A model generated the notes under the pieces. It saw only the letters and a list, made by a program, of their open reading frames with translations, did no database searches and was not told where the DNA came from. A DNA stretch of 9,317 nucleotides from an uncultured Clostridium sp. (GTDB taxonomy: Bacteria; Bacillota; Clostridia; Lachnospirales; Lachnospiraceae): assembly GCA_958349075.1 (NCBI GenBank), contig CATWBR010000158.1, forward strand, positions 1 through 9,317, given 5' to 3'. Shown one piece after another: positions 1 to 5,939 of the stretch (the stretch's first letter is position 1; the number at the start of each line of letters is the position of its first letter). Made by a program: the position numbers and the translations under genes.

Positions 1-1
1 A

Positions 2-148
2 ACAGAGGAAGGAATGGAGGCCCTTACCCGGCTGAACCAAGATTTTACGGATAAAAATATAAGTCCCGGCGGCTGCGCGGATTTGCTGTCCATGACACTT
101 TTCCTCTGGAGGCTCGAATCTCTCCTTCGCGCCGATCATGGAAAATGA
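2..148 (+). CDS. citG: Triphosphoribosyl-dephospho-CoA synthase (CitG family), 3' end only
   Basis: Only the last 48 codons and the TGA stop are inside the window; the start lies upstream. The visible tail reads ...LNQDFTDKNISPGGCADLL followed by SMTLFLWRLESLL. The N-[IL]-SPGG-x-ADLL block followed by a hydrophobic TLFL helix is the C-terminal signature of the CitG/MdcB family. Family knowledge: CitG makes 2'-(5''-triphosphoribosyl)-3'-dephospho-CoA from ATP and dephospho-CoA, the precursor of the prosthetic group of citrate lyase (MdcB does the same for malonate decarboxylase). It is cytosolic. I infer citrate lyase maturation rather than malonate decarboxylase because CitG is the usual clostridial form, but no citrate genes are visible here. 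It may be the C-terminal half of a CitX-CitG fusion, which the window cannot show. Confidence 0.8.
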   Translation, partial: TEEGMEALTRLNQDFTDKNISPGGCADLLSMTLFLWRLESLLRADHGK

Positions 149-353
149 TACAGATAGAAATTGACACAGATAGAAACCTTTAAGGACAGAAATTAATTAA
201 GCCAAGAACTTATTAAGCTTAAAACGGCGTTGGAACTGTATCAATCCTGGAATTGGAATTAGAATGAATTTGAAACTATATTGGCTTTGAAGCTATATCG
301 GCTTTGAAACTATATTAATGAAACTATATTAGATTTGAAAGGAATGACCAACC
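149..353 (+). repeat. AT-rich intergenic region with short direct repeats upstream of rqcH
   Basis: The 205-bp gap between citG and rqcH is AT-rich and repetitive. ACAGATAGAAA occurs at 150-160 and 166-176 (16-bp spacing), with a shorter ACAGAAA at 186-192. ATTAAGC occurs at 196-202 and 212-218 (again 16 bp). A third family of about 17-bp units fills 269-341. I see no terminator hairpin with a T-tract after citG, so read-through into rqcH is possible. Repeats at this spacing suggest replication-slippage duplications; the function is unknown. Confidence 0.7.
269..341 (+). promoter_or_regulatory. Tandem 17-bp repeats forming promoter-like hexamer ladder before rqcH
   Basis: The units are TTTGAAACTATATTGGC (269-285), TTTGAAGCTATATCGGC (286-302), TTTGAAACTATATTAA (303-318) and TGAAACTATATTAGA (319-333), then TTTGAAAG running into the ribosome site. 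Each unit holds a -35-like TTGAAA/G and a -10-like TATATT/C. Pairing the -35 of one unit with the -10 of the next gives TTGAAA-N18-TATATC (270-299) and TTGAAG-N18-TATATT (287-316), while the third pair has a poor 15-bp spacer. Seen: the repeats and spacings. Inferred: promoter activity for rqcH. Confidence 0.45.
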
Positions 354-2093
354 ATGGCTTTTGACGGAATAGTAATTGCCAGTCTGGTGAAGGAATTTAA
401 TGATAAACTGACCGGCGGAAAGATCTCAAAAATTGCCCAGACTGAAAAGGACGAGCTCCTTTTTACAATAAAAAACAACAGGGAGAATTACCGTCTTCTG
501 ATGTCGGTAAATGCAAGTCTCCCGCTTATCTATCTGACGCAGACGAATAAACAGAGCCCCATGACGGCGCCCAATTTCTGTATGCTCCTCAGAAAGCATA
601 TCGGAAACGGGAAAATTGTATCCGTGAGCCAGCCCGGGCTGGAACGGATTATCCGCTTTGAGATTGAACATCTGGATGAACTTGGCGACCTCTGCCGCAA
701 ATTCCTGATTGTCGAGCTGATGGGAAAACACAGCAATATTATTTTCTGTACACCGGATGGCAGAATCATAGACAGTATCAAACATATTTCCGCTCAGATC
801 AGTTCTGTCCGGGAAGTGCTTCCGGGGAGGGATTATTTTATCCCGCAGACCGTCGGCAAGAAAGATCCCCTCGCAGCCAATGAGAAGGTGTTCACCGAAA
901 CTCTTTCCGCGGCCCAGGCGCCCGCCGGCAAGGCGATATATACAAGCTTTACCGGAATCAGCCCCGTCATGGCGGAAGAATTCTGCCATCTTGCCTCGAT
1001 TGACGCCGATGTTCCTGCGTCGTCCCTTTCCGAGCTGGAAATCACACATTTGAGCCGCACGCTCACGCTTGCCATGGAACAAGTAAAGGACGGCAGGTTT
1101 GAGCCTAATATTCTTTACCGCAGTGAAGAGCCGGTTGAATTCTCCGCTCTCCCGCTCACCTGCTGGCCTCCGGAGTACAAAGCCGTCCGGTTTGATTCCA
1201 TCAGCAGCACCCTGGAACTTTATTATGCGTCCAAAAACGTAATCACGCGCATCCGGCAGAAATCCTCCGATTTGCGCAGAATCGTCCAGACCGCCCTGGA
1301 GCGCGGGTATAAAAAGTACGATTTACAATTAAAGCAATTAAAGGATACGGAAAAAAGAGATAAGTACAAAATATACGGCGAACTCCTCAACACTTACGGA
1401 TATGAACTGAGCGGAGGGGAGAAAGAGCTTGAATGCATCAACTATTACACAAATGAAACAGTCAAAATTCCTCTGGATCCCCAACTTACCGCCAGGGAAA
1501 ATTCGCAGAAATTTTTCGATAAATACAATAAACTGAAACGTACCTGGGAGGCTCTCTCCAAATATGTGGAAGAGACAAAGCAGGAAATCGAGCATCTGGA
1601 GTCCATCAGCACATCCCTTGACATTGCCCTGAAGGAGGAGGATCTGGCACAGATTAAGCAGGAGCTGACGGAGTACGGCTTTATCAAAAAGCACGGCCCG
1701 TCCGGAAAAAAGGTCAAAATCACCAGCCGTCCGTTCCACTATATTTCCTCCGACGGATTTCATATTTATGTCGGAAAGAACAACTATCAGAACGAAGAGC
1801 TGACCTTTAAGGTGGCCTCCGGCAATGACTGGTGGTTCCACGCAAAGGGTATTCCCGGCTCCCATGTGGTCGTAAAAGCGGAGGGCCGCGAACTTCCCGA
1901 CAGGACCTTTGAGGAGGCCGGTTCCCTTGCCGCCTATTATTCCAAAGGGCGGGGAAGTGAAAAAGTGGAGATCGATTATATCCAGAAAAAATCCGTCAAG
2001 AAAGTAGCCGGTGCGGCACCGGGATTTGTCATCTATCATACGAATTATTCGCTGATGGCGGTTCCGAAAGTAACATTAGAGGAAGTACTTTAA
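354..2093 (+). CDS. rqcH: Ribosome quality control protein RqcH (NFACT / Rqc2 family)
   Basis: This 579-residue cytosolic protein has full family length and was formerly annotated as fibronectin-binding protein FbpA. Known role: RqcH binds stalled 50S subunits carrying peptidyl-tRNA, recruits tRNA-Ala and drives C-terminal alanine tailing for degradation. Visible parts: NFACT-N from residue 2 (AFDGIVIASLVKEF), with FCMLLRKHI at 75-83 and VELMGKHSNII at 120-130; a charged coiled-coil middle at about 295-440; and the NFACT-R (DUF814) domain at about 458-571 with NDWWFHAKGIPGSHVVVK at 491-508. At the Asp-Arg pair needed for tailing in Bacillus (D97-R98), this protein has E97-R98, a conservative change. 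The start is an ATG with AAAGGA about 10 nt upstream. The gene precedes a TfoX-C protein by 21 bp, so the two are probably co-transcribed. The repeat ladder upstream may carry its promoter. Confidence 0.93.
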   Translation: MAFDGIVIASLVKEFNDKLTGGKISKIAQTEKDELLFTIKNNRENYRLLMSVNASLPLIYLTQTNKQSPMTAPNFCMLLRKHIGNGKIVSVSQPGLERIIRFEIEHLDELGDLCRKFLIVELMGKHSNIIFCTPDGRIIDSIKHISAQISSVREVLPGRDYFIPQTVGKKDPLAANEKVFTETLSAAQAPAGKAIYTSFTGISPVMAEEFCHLASIDADVPASSLSELEITHLSRTLTLAMEQVKDGRFEPNILYRSEEPVEFSALPLTCWPPEYKAVRFDSISSTLELYYASKNVITRIRQKSSDLRRIVQTALERGYKKYDLQLKQLKDTEKRDKYKIYGELLNTYGYELSGGEKELECINYYTNETVKIPLDPQLTARENSQKFFDKYNKLKRTWEALSKYVEETKQEIEHLESISTSLDIALKEEDLAQIKQELTEYGFIKKHGPSGKKVKITSRPFHYISSDGFHIYVGKNNYQNEELTFKVASGNDWWFHAKGIPGSHVVVKAEGRELPDRTFEEAGSLAAYYSKGRGSEKVEIDYIQKKSVKKVAGAAPGFVIYHTNYSLMAVPKVTLEEVL

Positions 2094-2114
2094 AATTACA
2101 ACCCAGGAGGTATT

Positions 2115-2372
2115 ATGTCAGAATTAACATCTATGATGAATATTGGGAAAGAAATGGAAAAAAAGCTGGTATCGGTCGGAATCGATTCCGCCGAAAAGCT
2201 GATTGAGACAGGTTCCAAACAGTCCTTTTTAAAGCTGAAAGAAACATATCCCAATGTTTGTCTGGTACATCTTTACACGTTAGAGGGTGCCATTTGCAAC
2301 ATTGAGTTCAACAGTCTTTCGGAAGATAAGAAAAAAGAATTAAAGGAGTTCAGCGATTTTTTAAAGAAGTAA
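2115..2372 (+). CDS. TfoX C-terminal domain protein
   Basis: This 85-residue protein consists of one TfoX C-terminal domain (Sxy/TfoX family). The block MNIGKEMEKKLVSVGIDSAE at 8-27 is the domain's typical opening (N-I-G, then K-L, then GI), a helix-hairpin-helix-like fold. It continues with LIETGSKQSFLKLKE and VCLVHLYTLEGAI, and ends in a lysine-rich helix. The TfoX N-terminal domain is absent, which is normal for stand-alone clostridial versions. In gamma-proteobacteria full-length TfoX/Sxy activates competence genes; for this short form the function is not established and I do not assign competence. AGGAGG at 2105-2110 sits 4 nt before the ATG, a strong site. It follows rqcH by 21 bp and ends 48 bp before a strong terminator, so it is the last gene of that unit. 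Confidence 0.85.
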   Translation: MSELTSMMNIGKEMEKKLVSVGIDSAEKLIETGSKQSFLKLKETYPNVCLVHLYTLEGAICNIEFNSLSEDKKKELKEFSDFLKK

Positions 2373-2420
2373 TCAAGGGTAAATGCGCTTAGGAAATAAC
2401 AGTTATTCAAATTGCCTGTA

Positions 2421-2462
2421 TACAAAGAACCTCCTCTTTCTCAAAAGAGGAGGTTCTTTGTA
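2421..2462. terminator. Strong bidirectional intrinsic terminator between convergent genes
   Basis: There is a perfect 19-bp stem (TACAAAGAACCTCCTCTTT at 2421-2439 with its complement at 2444-2462) and a 4-nt loop CTCA. The core CCTCCTCTTT/AAAGAGGAGG is flanked by an A-rich arm on one side and a TTCTTTGTAT arm on the other, so each strand ends with a U-rich stretch after the core stem. It lies 48 bp after the TfoX-C stop (+) and 113 bp beyond the mutase stop (-), so it can serve both convergent transcripts. Confidence 0.88.
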
Positions 2463-2575
2463 TGTATCTGTCCGTTCATCTGCGCTTCTATATCTGTCTC
2501 TGCAGAATTGTTCCCACTTGTGCCGCTATTTCTGTATGACACCGTGTTTCGTTTTCTAACTTCCCGCTTTATGAT

Positions 2576-3778
2576 TTATTCTTCCAGAAGACGGTCTATC
2601 ATTCTGTATCCCTCTTTTACCAGGATACCGGATTTCTTTCCATTAGCCTCGCTGTACAGGAGTCCCTGGCCGGATTTTTTTCTGCTGTCATACAGAAGAT
2701 ACGGCACCGGGGCGGAGACGTGTGTGCGGCAGCGGATTGGCGTCGGGTGATCCGGCATGATAAGAAGCCTGTAATCCTGCCCCGATTGATCCATCTCTTC
2801 CGCCACAATCCGGATCAGTCTCTGATCCAGGTATTCGATGGCCTTCACCTTTTTCTCCACGCTTCCCTGATGCCCCATCTCATCCGGCGCCTCCACATGG
2901 ATATAGACAAAGTCAGCGCCCTCTTCCAGCAGGGCTTTTACGCCTGCAAGGGCCTTCCCCTCATAATTTGTATTCAAACCGCCGTTGGCGCCGGGAACCT
3001 CAATGTTTCTCATGCCTGCGCCTACCGCAATGCCTTTGAGAAGATCGACCGCCGAGATCATTACACCCTTCTTTCCTGTCTTTTCGTAGAAAGAGGATAA
3101 GGCGGGCCTTGTACCGGCTCCCCAGAACCAGAGTGAATTGGCCTTGTTCTTTCCTTCCGCAGCCCGCTTTTCATTCAGCGGATGATGGTTCAGGATATCA
3201 AAGCTCTTTTTCATCATTTCCCTCAGTTTTTCATCCTGGGGAAGGTGCGGACCAATCTTTTGTGTCAGCACATCATGAGGAGGGGTCAGCTCAACGACCT
3301 CGCCCTTTTCCCAGATCAGAAGATGGCGGTAGCTGGTTCCCACATGGAAATGATATGTCTCATTTTCAAATACTTCCTTTACCGCGTCTAAAAGCACGGC
3401 GGCATCCTCCGTGGAAATCTCGTCGGAACTGTGGTCGATGATCGTCCTCTCATCGTAGGGACCTTCCTCTTCGGACAGCGTAACAATGTTGCAGCGCAGG
3501 GCGATGTCGGTTGTCTTCATATCAACGCCGATGCTGAGAGCCTCAAGCGGTGAGCGTCCCGTGTAATATTTCTGCGGGTTATATCCCAGAACGGCAAGGT
3601 TTGCCGTATCACTGCCCGGCTTCATTCCATCCGGGATCGTCGCCGCAAGACCCACCTCGGAGAGAGGGGCCAGGCGGTCCATCGCCGGAGTGTCCGCATA
3701 CTCGATCGGGGTTTTTCCACCCAGCGCCTCAATTGGCTCGTCGGCCATTCCATCACCAAGCACGATTATATACTTCAT
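2576..3778 (-). CDS. apgM: Cofactor-independent phosphoglycerate mutase, ApgM type (or homoserine kinase ThrB2-like)
   Basis: The protein has 400 residues, the usual length for the archaeal-type mutase family in the alkaline phosphatase superfamily. Family role: interconversion of 3- and 2-phosphoglycerate through a phosphoserine intermediate using two metal ions. Visible motifs: LGDGMADEP at 7-15 (metal Asp9), KPGSDTANLAVLGYNP at 53-68 (nucleophile Ser56), NSLWFWGAGTRP at 214-225, HVEAPDEMGHQG at 294-305 (Asp299, His303) and MPDHPTPIRCRTH at 341-353 (Asp343, His344). The start is M-K-Y-I-I-V, because AGGAGG lies 8 nt upstream and the family begins this way; an in-frame ATG 34 codons upstream would add unrelated sequence. 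Some bacterial members of this family act as, or are annotated as, an alternative homoserine kinase, so the substrate is open. Both neighbours are unrelated, and it has its own promoter. Confidence 0.85.
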   Translation of the reverse strand: MKYIIVLGDGMADEPIEALGGKTPIEYADTPAMDRLAPLSEVGLAATIPDGMKPGSDTANLAVLGYNPQKYYTGRSPLEALSIGVDMKTTDIALRCNIVTLSEEEGPYDERTIIDHSSDEISTEDAAVLLDAVKEVFENETYHFHVGTSYRHLLIWEKGEVVELTPPHDVLTQKIGPHLPQDEKLREMMKKSFDILNHHPLNEKRAAEGKNKANSLWFWGAGTRPALSSFYEKTGKKGVMISAVDLLKGIAVGAGMRNIEVPGANGGLNTNYEGKALAGVKALLEEGADFVYIHVEAPDEMGHQGSVEKKVKAIEYLDQRLIRIVAEEMDQSGQDYRLLIMPDHPTPIRCRTHVSAPVPYLLYDSRKKSGQGLLYSEANGKKSGILVKEGYRMIDRLLEE

Positions 3779-3830
3779 TCTGTCATCCTCCTGATTTTCG
3801 TCATACCAATATTTCTGATTACTGCCTTTT

Positions 3831-3859
3831 ATTCTACACGTTCTTTCCATAAAATGCAA
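3831..3859 (-). promoter_or_regulatory. SigA-type promoter for the mutase gene
   Basis: On the minus strand, TTGCAT (3854-3859) is followed by a 17-nt spacer and TAGAAT (3831-3836), five of six matches to the -10 consensus and the ideal spacing. Predicted transcription would begin near 3824, giving a leader of about 46 nt that contains the AGGAGG site. The -35 is only 3 of 6, so a weak to moderate promoter is expected. Confidence 0.6.
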
Positions 3860-3923
3860 CCGTCCGTGTGGAGCGGACAAAAGGAGGCATTACGTCGTTA
3901 CCGGATACGGAGTAAAAGGTAAT

Positions 3924-5066
3924 CTAGACCCTCTCTGTCAGAAGAAAGGCCAGTGCGGCTAAAACGGCCAGAAAAGCCAGATTCCATACTGTGAATGTTT
4001 TGAAGTACCCGCCTTTCTTTTCATCGTAAGCCCTTACAAAAAATTTATAGGAAATGAGGCTGGCCAGGGAGGCGATTAACGTTCCCAGCCCTCCCAGGTT
4101 TACGGCTGTCAGAAGAGTTTTATATTCTCCGGTAAAACCCGACAGCAAAATGGCGGCAGGAACATTACTGATAATCTGGCTGGCGGCAATCCCCGTTATC
4201 AGTTCGTGGCCGTCAATCAGACCGCTCAGCCATAAATTCACCGCATCGATCCGCTTCATATTTCCGATGAATATAAAAAAACAGAGAAACGTCAACAGGA
4301 GGAAATAATCCAGTTCCTTTAAAACCGTCCTGTCTCTGGTGAGCATCCATAAAAGTACGGCCGGCAGCGCAACCTGCCACGGAACCATATGTATCACTAC
4401 CAAAAGGCTGAGCAGGAACAGGAGCACGTATACGGCGAATCGTTTAATAAATGCTCCCGCATCCTCAGGCCCGGCTCCCATTCTCACCTTCACCTCGATC
4501 TTTTCATCCTTCTCTAAAGCCAGGACAAATCCCAGAAGAAGCAGGGAAACGACGGTATAGGGCAGCACCGCCTCCATGAATTCTGCCATCGTGATCCCGG
4601 ACACCGAATACAGATAAAGATTCTGCGGATTTCCCACCGGAGTTGCCATACTTCCCAGATTGGCGGCAATTGTCTCAAGCACAATCAGTTTTGTAAGCCT
4701 CTCCTCCTTTCCTACCATCTGATAGACCAGGATGGTAAACGGAACAAAGGTGAGCAGCGCTACGTCGTTGGTGATTGCCATGCTGCAGAAAAAGCAGAGA
4801 AATACAAGAATAAATGAGAGCTTTTTCGTGCCGTGAGTGCCGGATAGAAGTTTCTGCCCAAGCAGGGTAAAAACTCCGATGGACTGCATACCCGCCACCA
4901 CCGCCATCAGGCAGAATAAGAGCGCCAGTGTCCTGAAATCAATGTATCCCATATATTCCTTCCCCGGCCGCACCGCCAGGGAAGAAAAAAAGGCAAGCAG
5001 CGCCGCGATGCAGAATACTGTCTCATTCTTCAAAAACCGTTTTAATGATGTGATTTTTTTATCCAT
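3924..5066 (-). CDS. SLC13/ArsB-NhaD superfamily anion permease
   Basis: The 380-residue integral membrane protein has about ten hydrophobic segments (for example 16-32, 44-63, 83-97, 105-117, 168-184, 209-227, 253-268, 362-377). Signature blocks of the ArsB/NhaD/SLC13 (ion transporter) superfamily are visible: AITNDVALLTFVP at 97-109, GSMATPVGNPQNLYLY at 138-153, SQIISNVPAAILL at 296-308 and the small-residue helix GGLGTLIASLASLI at 325-338. The paired TND and SNVP elements correspond to the two re-entrant loops forming the anion site. The substrate cannot be read from sequence; candidates include dicarboxylates, other organic anions or sulfate. The start chosen is M-D-K-K, the last Met before the first hydrophobic segment, with a GGGGATGAAAGT ribosome site. 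A longer open frame to 5342 runs through the preceding gene's terminator and C-terminus and is rejected. It stands alone, 145 bp ahead of the mutase gene. Confidence 0.82.
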   Translation of the reverse strand: MDKKITSLKRFLKNETVFCIAALLAFFSSLAVRPGKEYMGYIDFRTLALLFCLMAVVAGMQSIGVFTLLGQKLLSGTHGTKKLSFILVFLCFFCSMAITNDVALLTFVPFTILVYQMVGKEERLTKLIVLETIAANLGSMATPVGNPQNLYLYSVSGITMAEFMEAVLPYTVVSLLLLGFVLALEKDEKIEVKVRMGAGPEDAGAFIKRFAVYVLLFLLSLLVVIHMVPWQVALPAVLLWMLTRDRTVLKELDYFLLLTFLCFFIFIGNMKRIDAVNLWLSGLIDGHELITGIAASQIISNVPAAILLSGFTGEYKTLLTAVNLGGLGTLIASLASLISYKFFVRAYDEKKGGYFKTFTVWNLAFLAVLAALAFLLTERV

Positions 5067-5081
5067 ACTTTCATCCCCGTT

Positions 5082-5097
5082 TACTCTGTTAAGAGTA
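5082..5097 (-). promoter_or_regulatory. Small palindrome in the leader of the permease gene
   Basis: TACTCT-GTTA-AGAGTA is a 6-bp perfect inverted repeat with a 4-nt centre, 15 bp before the permease start codon. It overlaps a -10-like GATAAT on the minus strand. It could be an operator half-site pair or a minor RNA hairpin; I see no firm -35. Confidence 0.3.
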
Positions 5098-5103
5098 TTA
5101 TCC

Positions 5104-5144
5104 CTAAAAAATAGGCAGGAGCCATTCCTGGTTATCTCCTGCCT
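5104..5144 (-). terminator. Intrinsic terminator after the secreted protein gene
   Basis: On the minus strand, AGGCAGGAG (5136-5144) pairs with CTCCTGCCT (5113-5121) in a perfect 9-bp stem around a 14-nt loop. TATTTTTTAG follows immediately (down to about 5104). This GC-rich stem plus T-run lies about 50 bp past the stop codon at 5194 and ends the serS-secreted protein transcript. Confidence 0.78.
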
Positions 5145-5193
5145 TAACATTCCTATTTTCATTCTTTTTGCCGCACCTTGAAACCGGAGCTGA

Positions 5194-5868
5194 CTACTTT
5201 TTAATCGATACCGCACAATCCCTGACCTCAAAGTTGATTTTTGCCGTACCGGTGCCGCTTGTATGGCTGTATTCTGTTCTCCTGTAATTGAGTGCCGGCC
5301 AGCCGTCCGGTAACGATACCGCACTGTCCGATATGGATGCATTCACCGTGACATCCGTATTACCGTTCAGCCCGATGGTACAGGCGCCGGAGTCGGCAGT
5401 ATAAGTGACTGTCTTACTGAAATCAGACGGCAATTCCACACTCACTGCGCCGGAATGATTGATGACGGTGATATCGGCATTCACTGCAGGTATATTAAAC
5501 GCGCCATTTTCAGACACACCTTTCAGGAAAGCGTATGGTATATCGGGAATGCAGACCTCGACCCGATCCTCCAAATGCAGCTTATCAGCGGTTTTTCTGC
5601 CTATCTGTATCCTGGTGGTGTGATCCTTCTCCGTTGTATCGACTGTGAATTTGGAATTGTCGTACTCAAAGTGAAACTTCCCATCCTCCGAAAATGCGAT
5701 TACAACATTGACATCATTTGCCGTAATTTCTAAACTGTCCTTTGTACTTGCTGCAGTCTCAGGCTCGTGGGCCTCTTCTGCCGCCGCGGTTTTTGCCAGG
5801 GCTGAACCGGCGGCGCCGAGTGAAAAGATACTAACTGCCAAAAGACATATCAAAACTTTTTTGATCAT
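5194..5868 (-). CDS. Secreted DUF4097-like protein, function unknown
   Basis: The 224-residue protein has a clear signal peptide: KK at 3-4, a hydrophobic core LICLLAVSIFSLGAAG, and an A-L-A cleavage site near residue 25, with no lipobox cysteine. The mature part is rich in short beta-strands separated by polar turns (VEVCIPDIPY, GAFNIPAVNADITVINHSGA, VSVELPSDF, YTADSGACTIGLNGN, NASISDSAVSLP). This resembles the beta-helical DUF4097 putative adhesin domain, but I assign that only by style. No catalytic motif and no sortase or membrane anchor is visible. The ATG start at 5868 has AGGAG 5 nt upstream; a TTG five codons earlier is less likely. It lies 71 bp behind serS on the same strand with no strong terminator between, so it is probably read from the serS promoter and ends at the terminator near 5104-5144. 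Confidence 0.68.
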   Translation of the reverse strand: MIKKVLICLLAVSIFSLGAAGSALAKTAAAEEAHEPETAASTKDSLEITANDVNVVIAFSEDGKFHFEYDNSKFTVDTTEKDHTTRIQIGRKTADKLHLEDRVEVCIPDIPYAFLKGVSENGAFNIPAVNADITVINHSGAVSVELPSDFSKTVTYTADSGACTIGLNGNTDVTVNASISDSAVSLPDGWPALNYRRTEYSHTSGTGTAKINFEVRDCAVSIKK

Positions 5869-5939
5869 TGCCGCTCCTTTCAAAACCTGTTAAAGGTTTC
5901 TGAAAACCGGACTCAGCGGAGGCTTATGTCTCCCGGATA

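Noticed and set aside
426..1082. 218-codon antisense open frame inside rqcH
   Set aside because: Shadow of the conserved NFACT-N coding sequence, with no family resemblance.
1338..2039. 233-codon antisense open frame inside rqcH
   Set aside because: The + strand frame is an unmistakable full-length RqcH; the antisense product has no recognisable domain.
3862..3878. GTCCG-CGGAC hairpin as terminator for the permease
   Set aside because: The stem is only 5 bp and no T-run follows on the minus strand; it abuts the mutase -35 and may be chance or an operator.
3779..3880. 34-codon extension of the mutase
   Set aside because: It contains the promoter -35/-10 and the AGGAGG site; the family starts at M-K-Y-I-I-V.
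5067..5342. 92-codon N-terminal extension of the permease
   Set aside because: It crosses the previous gene's terminator and coding sequence, is basic and low in family likeness, and the real start has a ribosome site.
5883..5899. AAACCT-AGGTTT hairpin as a serS terminator
   Set aside because: The stem is 6 bp and AT-rich, with no T-run beyond it; read-through is more likely.
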